A stretch of 47,828 nucleotides of DNA from NCBI GenBank assembly GCA_013388675.1, contig JACAEW010000025.1, positions 1 through 47,828 on the forward strand, written 5' to 3'. The stretch's first letter is position 1. Every line of letters starts with the position of its first letter. The notes below the pieces were generated by a model that was given only the letters and a program-made list of their open reading frames with translations, made no database searches and was not told the DNA's origin. The DNA is from Syntrophaceae bacterium (GTDB taxonomy: Bacteria; Desulfobacterota; SM23-61). Of this stretch, positions 30,405-38,298 are shown piece by piece. The translations under genes and the position numbers were made by a program.

Positions 30405-32378
30405 ATGATTACGCGAAGGAATTTTTTGAAAGGGGCCGCCCTCAGCGCCGGGGTAATGGCCTTGAACCATCGGGTCCTCGATTTCAAGAGCTGGGCCCAG
30501 ACCCAGGCCCAGGCCCCGGTCCGCAGAGTTCCCACGTTCTGCAACGCCTGCGGCAATCGGTGCGGGATGTTTGCCTACGTGAAGAACGGGCGCCTCTGGA
30601 AGATCGAAGGGAACCCGGAGGCCAACGGAAACCTGGGCTCCCTCTGCGCCCGGGGGCACGGGTACATCCATGACCTGTACAGCCCATCCCGAATTAAAGG
30701 TCCGCTGAAGCGAGTGGGAGAAAAATTCGAGCCCATCTCCTGGGAACAGGCCTACAAGGAAATTGCCACCCGAATCAACCTGATTCTGATCAATCACCCC
30801 CCTCAATCTATATTCTGGGTGAATTATCCTCAATCCAATAACGCCTATGCCCTCCGCCTGATGCATGCCCTGGGCAGCCCCCATTATTTCACTCATGGGT
30901 CCACCTGTTACACCGCGCGGAATGCGGGGTGGAATTTCACGGTGGGGTCTCTCCCCTCCAATGATCTTGCTCATTCGAAATACATCATGATTATCGGCCG
31001 GAACCCCGCGGGGGGGATCGATTTGGCCCAAGTGAAAAAGATCGCCGAGGCCAAGGAAAAGGGGGCCAAGCTGGTGGTCGTCGACCCCCGGCATAACGAG
31101 ACGGCCATCCTGGCCGACGACTGGCTTCCGATCAAGCCCGGGACGGATTTGGCCCTGCTCCTGGCCATGATCAACGTGATGGTCAAGGAAGAGCTTTACG
31201 ACCGGGATTTCGTGGAAAAGAAGACGGTCGGGTTTCAGCAGCTGGAAGATGAAATCATCAACTACCCTCCCGAATGGGCGGAAAAAGTATGCGAAATTCC
31301 CGCCGCCACCATCGTCCGCATCGCCCGCACCATGGCCGGGTTCAAGCCCCGGGCCCTCATTCACAGGGGGTACCACGGGGCCTTCGGGTGTCAGTACCTA
31401 AACAGCTTCCAGACCGCCAGGGCCCTGGCCATTGCCAACGCCCTCCTGGGAAACATCAACCGGGAGGGTGGAATCTACTTCCCCCAATCGGCCCAGTTGG
31501 GAGAACTGCAGCCCAAACACCCGGTCCCGGAGGGGCCCAAGGTCCCCAAATCAGACGGCACGGGAATTCCGGGAAGGTATCCCTTGGGCGCCTACGGCGA
31601 CGGGATCGCCCATGCCATTCCCGAACTGGCCCTGCGGGGGGAATTGAAAGCCGGATTTGTTTATCACTACAATCCTCTGCGCACCAACCCGAATCCCAAG
31701 CGGGTCATCGCGGGGTATCAGAAGCTCGATCTCTTGGTGGCCATCGATACGGTCCTTTCGGAAACCGCTTCCATCGCCCACTATGTTCTGCCGGAATCCT
31801 TTTACCTGGAGCGTGACGAGGCCGTGGACACCAAACATAGCGGCAAAATAGCGCAAGTCACCATCCAGCAACAGGTCGTGAAACCCTTGCACGACACCAA
31901 GCCCGGCACCCAGATCATCATCGACCTGGCCAAGCACCTGGGGGTGGGAAAATACTTCGATTTCGACCTGGAGGAGGCCAATCGCCTGCGCCTCAAGCCC
32001 CTGGGGGTAACTCTGGAGGATCTCCGGCAAAAGGGAGTCCTTGCGGTGGGAAAGGAATGGAAGGAAGGGTTCGACAAGCTCCCCACTCCTTCGGGAAAGG
32101 TGGAGATCCATTGCGCCACCCTGGAAAAGCTGGGGTACCCGCCCATCCCCCGGTGGGAAGACCCCCTGGTCTCCCCGGACCCCAAAGACCCCCAATCCTT
32201 CCGCCTCCTTCATGGCAAACAGGCCATTCACAGCCATGCCATGACCGCCAACCAGCCCTATCTTCTCGAGGTCAGCCGGCGCTACGACCTCATTCGTCTG
32301 TGGATGAACCGAAAGCGGGGAGCGGCCCTGGGCCTGAAGGACGGGGATTGGGTGAGGGTGAAATCCATGGTGGGATAG
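30405..32378 (+). CDS. Tat-exported molybdopterin oxidoreductase, Psr/Phs-like catalytic subunit (ends at a premature TAG)
   Basis: A 657-residue frame of the DMSO-reductase family. It opens with a Tat signal, RRNFLKGAALSAGVMAL. The [4Fe-4S] site is CNACGNRCGMF with a fourth Cys in LCARGHG. Cys168 in HGSTCYTARNAG is placed like the Mo ligand of polysulfide/thiosulfate reductases. Domains II and III (MIIGRNPAGG, VVVDPRHNETA, LPIKPGTDLALLLA) are normal. The frame stops at TAG (32376-32378) within the C-terminal cofactor-binding domain, and the rest continues in the same frame to 32579. Followed by NrfC-like, TorD-like and NrfD-like genes, so it is the periplasmic catalytic subunit of a quinone-linked complex. 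The substrate (polysulfide, thiosulfate, tetrathionate, arsenate) cannot be fixed by sequence alone. Confidence 0.85.
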   Translation: MITRRNFLKGAALSAGVMALNHRVLDFKSWAQTQAQAPVRRVPTFCNACGNRCGMFAYVKNGRLWKIEGNPEANGNLGSLCARGHGYIHDLYSPSRIKGPLKRVGEKFEPISWEQAYKEIATRINLILINHPPQSIFWVNYPQSNNAYALRLMHALGSPHYFTHGSTCYTARNAGWNFTVGSLPSNDLAHSKYIMIIGRNPAGGIDLAQVKKIAEAKEKGAKLVVVDPRHNETAILADDWLPIKPGTDLALLLAMINVMVKEELYDRDFVEKKTVGFQQLEDEIINYPPEWAEKVCEIPAATIVRIARTMAGFKPRALIHRGYHGAFGCQYLNSFQTARALAIANALLGNINREGGIYFPQSAQLGELQPKHPVPEGPKVPKSDGTGIPGRYPLGAYGDGIAHAIPELALRGELKAGFVYHYNPLRTNPNPKRVIAGYQKLDLLVAIDTVLSETASIAHYVLPESFYLERDEAVDTKHSGKIAQVTIQQQVVKPLHDTKPGTQIIIDLAKHLGVGKYFDFDLEEANRLRLKPLGVTLEDLRQKGVLAVGKEWKEGFDKLPTPSGKVEIHCATLEKLGYPPIPRWEDPLVSPDPKDPQSFRLLHGKQAIHSHAMTANQPYLLEVSRRYDLIRLWMNRKRGAALGLKDGDWVRVKSMVG

Positions 32379-32579
32379 GGAAAAATCCGGGTGAAGCTCA
32401 CCGAGGGGCTCCATCCTTCGGCGGTGTGGCTTCCCAGCGGGTACGGAAATTTTTCCAAGCACCTGAAGAACTCCTTCGACGTGGGGCTTTCTTATAACGA
32501 CTTTCTGCCGACTCTGTTCGACCCGGCCGTGGGCCACTCCATGTCGGCGGAAGTCCTCGTTCAAGTCACCAAGGTCTGA
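32379..32579 (+). pseudogene. C-terminal remainder of the molybdopterin oxidoreductase after an in-frame amber codon
   Basis: In the same reading frame as the gene to its left, GKIRVKLTEGLHPSAVWLPS and then YGNFSKHLKNSFDVGLSYND lead to a TGA at 32577. This is the C-terminal pterin-binding part (the usual pattern is GKIRVKV-TEGI-PG). Only one codon, TAG at 32376, separates it from the main ORF. A full protein would have about 725 residues. The interruption may be a sequencing error, a real nonsense mutation, or a read-through codon. Confidence 0.8.
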
Positions 32580-32596
32580 TTCGAGGTACAGAAAAC

Positions 32597-33136
32597 ATGG
32601 CCCGATACGGGATGGTCATTGACGAGACGAAGTGCGTGGGATGCCACGCCTGCCGCGTAGCCTGCCAGAACCAGAACGGACTTTCGGCGAAAGAGTCGTA
32701 CAATCACCTGGAAGAGCGGGAATACGGAGCGTTTCCCAACTACAACCGGGAGTTCATTCCGGTGCAATGCCAGCATTGCGACAACCCTCCCTGCGTGAAG
32801 GTGTGCCCCACGGGCGCTTCCTACAAGCGGACCGACGGGATCGTCCTGGTGGACAAAGACAAATGCATCGGCTGCAAATACTGCATCGCCGCCTGCCCTT
32901 ATAACGTGCGGATCATCAAGCCCGAGGGATACATCGAAAAATGCCGTTTTTGCCTGGGGCTCCTGGAAAAGGACGATAAACCTGCCTGCGTTTCCACCTG
33001 CATGACCAAGGTGCGAACCTTCGGCGACCTCGACGATCCCAACAGCGAAGTTTCCCGGATGATCGTCAAGCAAAGATTGAAACAGTTCAAGGCGGATTTG
33101 AATACCCGACCCCGAATCTATTACAAGAGGGCCTGA
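32597..33136 (+). CDS. Four-cluster ferredoxin subunit (NrfC/PsrB-like)
   Basis: A 179-residue electron-transfer subunit with four cysteine groups typical of DmsB/PsrB/NrfC: CVGCHACRVACQNQN, CQHCDNPPCVKVCPTGAS, CIGCKYCIAACPYN, and CRFCLG with CVSTC. Each set shares cysteines to hold up to four [4Fe-4S] clusters. It would carry electrons from the NrfD membrane subunit to the molybdoenzyme in the periplasm. It has no signal peptide, so it is probably co-exported with the Tat-tagged catalytic subunit. GAGG upstream of the ATG; it lies 17 nt after the catalytic gene. Confidence 0.93.
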   Translation: MARYGMVIDETKCVGCHACRVACQNQNGLSAKESYNHLEEREYGAFPNYNREFIPVQCQHCDNPPCVKVCPTGASYKRTDGIVLVDKDKCIGCKYCIAACPYNVRIIKPEGYIEKCRFCLGLLEKDDKPACVSTCMTKVRTFGDLDDPNSEVSRMIVKQRLKQFKADLNTRPRIYYKRA

Positions 33137-33141
33137 AGCGG

Positions 33142-33792
33142 ATGACGCCCCGGGAGAAACAAAAGCTTTGTAATTTGTTGGCCGGTTTTTTCTCTTCCCC
33201 CGAGCCGGGAATGGTTGCCGAGATCGGCAGGAAGGAAGGATTTGCCTTCCTGGCCGATTCCATGAAGTCCTGGGGTGGGGACCCCGCCCTTCTCATCGGT
33301 CTTTACTTGAACGGGTCCTCGGAGGGTGTCTTTGCCGAATTGCAAAAAGAATATGAGCGTCTCTTTTCAGGAAGGGAAAGGGCATCCGTTTCCTTGATCG
33401 AGTCCCCTTACAAACCCTGGACCCAGGACGAAGAATGCCGTCTGCCCTTTGCGCGGGAAAAAGGGCTCCTGGGCGGAGATTCCGCCCTCCACATGGAGGC
33501 TATCTTGCAGGGCGCGGGGGTAGAAGTTCCCGAGGCCTTCAAGGCCTGCCCGGACCACCTGGTGCTGGAATTGGAATTCTTATCCGCTCTCTACGGCGAA
33601 GCGACCGACCGCGAGGTTCGACAGTTCATTCAGGACCATCTGGACTGGATTCCCCACCTCAAAAAGGAGCTGATCGGGTTCCAGCCTCATCCCTTTTATC
33701 TCAGCGCCGTGGAGTTGTTGGACCAATTTTTAAAACACGAAAGAAATCGCCTGGAGAGAATGGATCATGGAGAGAAGAGCGTTCATTCATAA
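33142..33792 (+). CDS. TorD/DmsD-family molybdoenzyme maturation chaperone
   Basis: A 216-residue all-helical cytoplasmic protein. The early part has LAGFFSSPEPGMVAEI and the mid-part QKEYERLFSGRE (the YxxLF motif); the hallmark C-terminal stretch is CPDHLVLELEFLSALYGEA. TorD-like proteins bind the Tat signal of the catalytic subunit and help cofactor insertion before export. Its place directly after the ferredoxin gene, 5 nt apart, fits a dedicated chaperone for the Psr/Phs-like enzyme. The small lipoprotein gene overlaps its 3' end. Confidence 0.88.
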   Translation: MTPREKQKLCNLLAGFFSSPEPGMVAEIGRKEGFAFLADSMKSWGGDPALLIGLYLNGSSEGVFAELQKEYERLFSGRERASVSLIESPYKPWTQDEECRLPFAREKGLLGGDSALHMEAILQGAGVEVPEAFKACPDHLVLELEFLSALYGEATDREVRQFIQDHLDWIPHLKKELIGFQPHPFYLSAVELLDQFLKHERNRLERMDHGEKSVHS

Positions 33793-34024
33793 ACTGCTTT
33801 CGGCCCTTGCCCTGGGAGGCCTTTTTCTCGCCGCGGGCTGCCATAAAGAGGAAAAAATCGTCCGCCCCGGAAACCAGGACAAACTTTGGAAAATGGCCAC
33901 CGGCCAGGTGAAAGCGGAAGAGTCGGTGGAATTGGCATACGCCAAGGATACCCCGGCCCTTTTCCGCGACGCCTCCATGGGAAAGGAAGACCCGTCGTTC
34001 AAGCCGCAGACGGGCGGTGGGTGA
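33767..34024 (+). CDS. Small Tat-type lipoprotein of unknown function
   Basis: An 85-residue protein beginning MERRAFIHKLLSALALGGLF. It has a twin-arginine-like RRAFIHK motif and a lipobox LAAGC, so it is probably a Tat-exported, Cys-acylated periplasmic lipoprotein. The mature part of about 60 residues has no recognised domain. It overlaps the TorD-like gene by 26 nt and precedes the NrfD gene, so it likely belongs to the oxidoreductase complex, perhaps as an accessory or anchor. The signal features are seen; the role is inferred from context. Confidence 0.65.
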   Translation: MERRAFIHKLLSALALGGLFLAAGCHKEEKIVRPGNQDKLWKMATGQVKAEESVELAYAKDTPALFRDASMGKEDPSFKPQTGGG

Positions 34025-34062
34025 AGCTGATCGACCGATTCGCCGTGAGCGAATCAAGGCAA

Positions 34063-34166
34063 TTTTCACCACCGAGGCACAGAGATCGGAGAGAAATATC
34101 CGGGTTCTATTTTTTGTTTCGATATTTTTCTCGACACCTCCGCGTCCTCAGTGTCTCCGTGGTTAA
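34063..34166. repeat. Inverted repeat flanking the NrfD leader
   Basis: TTTTCACCACCGAGGCACAG (34063-34082) and, about 75 nt later, CTCAGTGTCTCCGTGGTTAA (34147-34166) are imperfect inverted arms of a common intergenic element type (CACCACNGAGNCACAGAG). The right arm ends next to an alternative NrfD start (ATG 34167). Confidence 0.7.
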
Positions 34167-34184
34167 ATGGTTGAGGAGTTTAAA

Positions 34185-35210
34185 ATGGACGGGGAACTGG
34201 GAATTTATTGGAACTGGACGGTAGCGGTCTATCTGTTTGTCGCCGGGGTCAGCGCCGGAGCCTTCGGCATTTCCGCCTTTGCCTATTTTTTTGGGGAAGA
34301 AAAATACGAAAAAATCACCCGCATCGGGGCTTACATCGCTCCCTTCCCCCTGCTCTTCGGCATCCTCTGCCTGATTTACGACTTGGAGAGGCCGTCGATC
34401 TTCTGGAAATTGCTCCTGACCATTCAGCCCAATTCGGTCATGTCCCTGGGGTCCTGGCTGCTGCTGATCTTTTCCGCCATGACCTTTCTCCATTTCTACC
34501 TCTGGCTGCCCGAGCGCTATGACCTCGTTCAGATCCTGAACCGGTTGCCGAAGAAGTGGGACCGGGTTCCCCCCGTGCGCTGGATGAAATCCAGCCGCTT
34601 TTTGCAGCGGTTCCGCCAGGAGAACCTGACCCGCAACCGGGGCCTCGTGGCCGGCTGGGGAATTCCCGTTTCCATGTCGGTGGGGATTTATACCGGCGTC
34701 CTCCTGGGGGCGCTCAACGCGAGGCCTTTCTGGAATAACCCCATGCTCCCTTTCCTCTTCCTCCTATCGGCGATGAAGACGGGAACCGCCACGATCTGTT
34801 TCATCGGCTGCTTTCTGGGCGGCAAGGGGAAGATCCCCCAAGCAGAGATGGAAACGAACAAATTCATGATCCACACCATCGACTTTACCCTTATGGTCTT
34901 CTCCATCATCGCCGTGTTCCTCTTCGTCCTGGGGCTGTACGTGTCCCCCCGAAGCTCGGTGGAAGCGGCCCACCTGATCATGGGAGGCGATTTTACCTTT
35001 CTTTTCTGGGCGATCGCCGTGGGTCTGGGCATTTTGGTCCCCATGGCCCTGGAAACTTACGAACTGATCCCTCATTTCATCAAACGGGTCAGCCTCCGGG
35101 AGCATAAACCCTGGATATCCGGAGTGACCGCAGCCTCTGTCCTTCTGGGAGGGTTTATCCTGCGTCTGGTGATTGTTTACGCCGGGCAGCTGGCGAAAGT
35201 CGTCGCCTGA
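34185..35210 (+). CDS. NrfD/PsrC-type quinol-interacting membrane subunit
   Basis: A 341-residue integral membrane protein with about eight hydrophobic helices (e.g. VAVYLFVAGVSAGAFGISAF, LGSWLLLIFSAMTFLHFYLW, TLMVFSIIAVFLFVLGLYV, ITVASVLLGGF-like near the end). NrfD/PsrC subunits exchange electrons with menaquinone and pass them to the ferredoxin subunit. ATG 34185 lies 6 nt after GAGGAG; an upstream in-frame ATG at 34167 falls at the edge of a repeat. As the last gene of the operon it completes a catalytic-ferredoxin-membrane set. Confidence 0.92.
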   Translation: MDGELGIYWNWTVAVYLFVAGVSAGAFGISAFAYFFGEEKYEKITRIGAYIAPFPLLFGILCLIYDLERPSIFWKLLLTIQPNSVMSLGSWLLLIFSAMTFLHFYLWLPERYDLVQILNRLPKKWDRVPPVRWMKSSRFLQRFRQENLTRNRGLVAGWGIPVSMSVGIYTGVLLGALNARPFWNNPMLPFLFLLSAMKTGTATICFIGCFLGGKGKIPQAEMETNKFMIHTIDFTLMVFSIIAVFLFVLGLYVSPRSSVEAAHLIMGGDFTFLFWAIAVGLGILVPMALETYELIPHFIKRVSLREHKPWISGVTAASVLLGGFILRLVIVYAGQLAKVVA

Positions 35211-35430
35211 TCCGACCCACCCCGGACGCCCATCGCCGATTCAAGAAACCGTCCTTGTCCCGCCGCACGCGGATTCACCTTTGAGTTGGATTCCTTTTCT
35301 TCCGATAAAATATTTACCCGGATATCCGATTCCGTGTTTTTTTAACCCTGGATTGAGCACCGCCCATGCCGCACCGGCAATTGATAAAGGCTCCCCAAAT
35401 GGAGAAGGGAAGCTCCCCCGGGAGATTTAA
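35211..35430. other. Intergenic stretch without a supported feature
   Basis: About 220 bases between the NrfD gene and the protease gene. I see no ORF with a start signal, no repeat copy and no clear terminator. It probably holds the promoter of the protease gene; GGGAGATTTAA lies just before its ATG. Confidence 0.4.
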
Positions 35431-36246
35431 ATGAACAAAAAAATCATGGTCTTGGCTTTATCTTCTGTCTTGGTTTTGGGCCTTTTTAGGGGGCCCGGTG
35501 AATCGCAGGTCTATCGTTACAAGGACAAGGATGGGGTGGTCCACTTTACCGACACCCCGCGGGACGAGAAATACACGCAGGTAAACGATGAAAGATTCGT
35601 CAGCTCCCAATTCCCCTATTATAGAAACAACCAGCTCATTGAAACGGCCGGCAATAAACTGGAGCTGGTCACGCGCGCGGTCGTAGGGGTGAAAACCAAG
35701 AAAATGCGGGGGTCGGGCTTCCTGATAAACCCCCGGGGACAGGCCATCACAAATTACCACGTGATTGCCGAGGCAGGGAGCGACATTCAAGCCGTAACCT
35801 TTGACGGCCGGGAATGGAATGCCTGGGTGATCGGCACGGACCCGGATAAAGACTTAGCCCTGATTCAGATCGCAGGAGGGGAATATCCTTTTCTTCCCCT
35901 GGGAAAACTGACCGATGCGGCCATCGGCAAAGAGGTTTTCATCGTGGGAAATCCCCTGGGGCTGTCCCATTCCCTGTCCAGGGGTATCGTGAGCGGTGTA
36001 AGGAAAGGAGTTAAAAAAAATACCCCGCTGACTTTGATCCAAACCGATGCGGCGATCAACGCCGGCAACAGCGGGGGGCCCTTGATCACCCCCTATGGCC
36101 TGGTCCTGGGGGTGGTCACCTTTAAAGCCAGCCATTCCAATCTTCCCATTCAGGGCATAGGGTTTGCCGTTTCCAGCGAGGATATCATCAGCGGTTTGAG
36201 CCTGACCCCGGCAAAAGAAAGCGCCCCTGCCAACTTTTCGAAATAA
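35431..36246 (+). CDS. Secreted trypsin-like serine protease with N-terminal DUF4124
   Basis: A 271-residue protein. A signal-like N-terminus (MNKKIMVLALSSVLVLGLF) is followed by a DUF4124 module (VYRYKDKDGVVHFTDTPRDE, residues about 27-50). A chymotrypsin-fold HtrA-like protease domain has the triad His in TNYHVIAE, Asp in DPDKDLALIQIAGG and Ser in NAGNSGGPLITPYG. No PDZ domain follows, unlike DegP/DegQ. It is probably a periplasmic or envelope-associated protease; the substrate is unknown. The gene stands alone with repeats downstream. Confidence 0.9.
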   Translation: MNKKIMVLALSSVLVLGLFRGPGESQVYRYKDKDGVVHFTDTPRDEKYTQVNDERFVSSQFPYYRNNQLIETAGNKLELVTRAVVGVKTKKMRGSGFLINPRGQAITNYHVIAEAGSDIQAVTFDGREWNAWVIGTDPDKDLALIQIAGGEYPFLPLGKLTDAAIGKEVFIVGNPLGLSHSLSRGIVSGVRKGVKKNTPLTLIQTDAAINAGNSGGPLITPYGLVLGVVTFKASHSNLPIQGIGFAVSSEDIISGLSLTPAKESAPANFSK

Positions 36247-36295
36247 GAAAAATCGTGACTGTTTAGGTATCTGAAAAGCGAGTTCAAAATTTGTC

Positions 36296-36645
36296 AGGAA
36301 CCCCAGAAATCCCCCTTGCTCCCCCTTTTTCAAAGGGGGAAATTCGCTTTTATTCATCGAAACCAATCAAAAAAGCTCTCCTCCCTTTGAAAAAGGGAGG
36401 AGGGGAAGGATTTCTGGGGAGGCCTTTTCAAACGGGTAAACAATTACGAGAAATCCAATTCCCAACAGAGAGGGGAGCACTTCTGCGGCTTCCCGGGTCA
36501 AAAAGGTTCTGGGTCGAGATGCGTAGGGGCCGGTTTCAAACCCGCCCCTGCGATTGGGAGCCTTCATTATCCTCCAGGGAGGTCCGCTAACCGCCCCTTG
36601 GGCAGGGCAAAATCCCCCCCGAGGGGGATTCATGAATTGCCCCTA
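36296..36645. repeat. Cluster of four dispersed repeats
   Basis: CCCCAGAAATCCCCCTTGCT with CCCTTTTTCAAAGGGGGAAA (36301-36342); then TCCCTTTGAAAAAGGGAGGA with CCAGAAATCC read in reverse (36369-36432), an inverted copy of 27434-27493; then GTAGGGGCCGGTTTCAAACC and CGCCCCTGCG (36523-36552); then GAGGGGGATTCATGAATTGC and CCCTAC (36621-36645), a fourth copy of the family found at aroD, aroE and trpF. No gene is seen in this 400-base gap. Confidence 0.75.
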
Positions 36646-36673
36646 CACTTCAAGGCCCGGGGGAGAGGCTTTT

Positions 36674-37444
36674 TCAGATGCTCACCGAATAACCGCCGTC
36701 CACCGGCAAGGCGACGCCGGTGATGAAGTTGGAGGCGGCGGTTACCAGGTAAATCGCCGTTCCTGCCAGGTCCTCCGGGGTTCCCCATCGACCCATGGGA
36801 GTGCGGGCCAGGACTCTCTCGTTTAGTCCTTCCAGCTCGACCCGGGCCTTCCGGGTCAATTCCGTATCGATCCAGCCGGGAAGAATGGCATTCACCTGGA
36901 TATTATCGGTTGCCCACGCCACGGCCATGGCCCGGGTCATGGCCACGATCCCCCCTTTGCTCGTCCCATAGGCCATGAGCTTTCCGCCGCCGAAGATGGA
37001 GGTCATGGAGCCAATGTTGATGATCTTCCCACCCCCCACCTTTTTCATGGCCGGGTAGACGTGTTTGGAGGTTAAAAAGGCGCTTCGCAGGTTGACCTCC
37101 AGCACCTCGTCGTACTCGGCCTGCAGGAGGTCCTGGGGGAACTTTCGGATGTTCATGCCGGCATTGTTCACCAGGATGTCGATCCGGCCGAAGGTATCCA
37201 GGACCTTCTTGACCATCGCTTCGATCTGCCTTTCCTGCCGTACATCGACCTCGACCTCCAGCACCTTTACCCCAAAATCTTTGCGGATCCCTTCGGATGC
37301 TCTGGCCGATTTGGCCATGTTCCGCGCCGCGATGACCACGTCCGCCCCCACGCTTGCAAAGCCGCGGGCGATTCCCAGCCCGATCCCGCCGTTGCCCCCG
37401 GTAACGATGGCCACTTTCCCCTTCAAGTTGAAAAGATCTTTCAT
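36674..37444 (-). CDS. Short-chain dehydrogenase/reductase (SDR) family oxidoreductase
   Basis: A 256-residue classical SDR. The NAD(P) motif TGGNGGIGLGIARGF is at residues about 15-29, the NNAG motif is VNNAGMN, the catalytic Ser is in NIGSMTS, and the Tyr-Lys pair is in MAYGTSKGG. The C-terminal VALPVDGGYSVSI is typical of FabG-like and gluconate-5-dehydrogenase-like SDRs. GGGGAAGG precedes the ATG on the minus strand. It lies alone between repeats and a divergent kinase gene, so the substrate cannot be inferred. Confidence 0.92.
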   Translation of the reverse strand: MKDLFNLKGKVAIVTGGNGGIGLGIARGFASVGADVVIAARNMAKSARASEGIRKDFGVKVLEVEVDVRQERQIEAMVKKVLDTFGRIDILVNNAGMNIRKFPQDLLQAEYDEVLEVNLRSAFLTSKHVYPAMKKVGGGKIINIGSMTSIFGGGKLMAYGTSKGGIVAMTRAMAVAWATDNIQVNAILPGWIDTELTRKARVELEGLNERVLARTPMGRWGTPEDLAGTAIYLVTAASNFITGVALPVDGGYSVSI

Positions 37445-37615
37445 CCTTCCCCTCCCCTTTGTTATTAGGATTCGCTAGATATCGATCCGTTTTATGAAAC
37501 TATATCTCCCCTGCGCTCCGATTTTCAAGGGATTTATGGCCGGGCAGACCCGATTTACGCCCGGACGGACCTCGTTTATAATCAAAGAGGAAAAATAGCC
37601 GGCGGCGGCCAAGGG

Positions 37616-38212
37616 ATGAAAAACAATCGCCAATCGATGGCCCGAAGAAACATCGTTCTCATCGGGATGCCCGGGGTGGGAAAGAGCACGATCGGGGTGC
37701 TCCTGGCCAAAGCCCTGTCCCGCAGCTTTGTGGACACGGATGTTTTTATCCAGGCGAAGGAGGGACGGACATTACAGGAAATCATCGATAGGGACGGGTT
37801 GGAAATTTTCTGTCAAATCGAAGAGCGACAGGTAAGCTCCATGAAACTCCGCTCGACCGTCGTCGCCACCGGGGGCAGCGTCGTTTATTCTCCCGCGACC
37901 ATGGCCCGCCTGAGGTCTTCCGGCATCGTCATCCATCTGGATTTAGACCTGCCCTCCCTGAAGAAGAGGCTGACCAACCTTCCAACCCGGGGAGTGGTCA
38001 TGGCCCCCGGTCAAAGTATCGATCAACTGTTCCAAGAAAGGCTGCCCCTGTACCGCCAATACTGCGATTTCACCATCGACTGTGCCGGCTGCACCCATGA
38101 GGAAATCGTCGCCAAAATCATCCGGCGCCTGAGAAGGTTGATTCCCCCTTCCCATCCGGATCGAAAGAAAAAGGAAAGCCCCCAAAGACCCCTTGAGAAA
38201 GATTGCCCTTAG
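37616..38212 (+). CDS. Divergent shikimate kinase-like P-loop kinase
   Basis: A 198-residue protein with shikimate-kinase architecture: Walker A GMPGVGKST (17-25), VDTDVFI (39-45), VATGGSVVY, the lid Arg in LPTRGVVM, and ERLPLYRQYCDFTID. The Arg that binds shikimate in canonical enzymes (F-R-x-x-E) is replaced by Cys66 (EIFCQIEER), so the substrate may differ. A canonical aroK already sits in the aro cluster of this window. The C-terminal 30 residues are basic and proline-rich. The start at 37616 has no ideal Shine-Dalgarno; 37637 is an alternative. It is followed by a DHH phosphoesterase gene on the same strand. Confidence 0.8.
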   Translation: MKNNRQSMARRNIVLIGMPGVGKSTIGVLLAKALSRSFVDTDVFIQAKEGRTLQEIIDRDGLEIFCQIEERQVSSMKLRSTVVATGGSVVYSPATMARLRSSGIVIHLDLDLPSLKKRLTNLPTRGVVMAPGQSIDQLFQERLPLYRQYCDFTIDCAGCTHEEIVAKIIRRLRRLIPPSHPDRKKKESPQRPLEKDCP

Positions 38213-38298
38213 GAGTAACATAAAACTCGCGGAAAGGATCCCGGCGCAGCTCTCCCAGCAAAGAAGCGTCTTGCCCCCCGGGTCAAAAGAGAACTGGA

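Noticed and set aside
32376-32378. Pyrrolysine as the leading explanation for the TAG codon
   Set aside because: No pyl genes are visible and the site is not a methylamine methyltransferase; sequencing error or mutation is simpler.
30405-32579. Selenocysteine in the molybdoenzyme, given selB nearby
   Set aside because: There is no in-frame TGA before the terminal stop, and Cys168 occupies the expected metal-ligand position.
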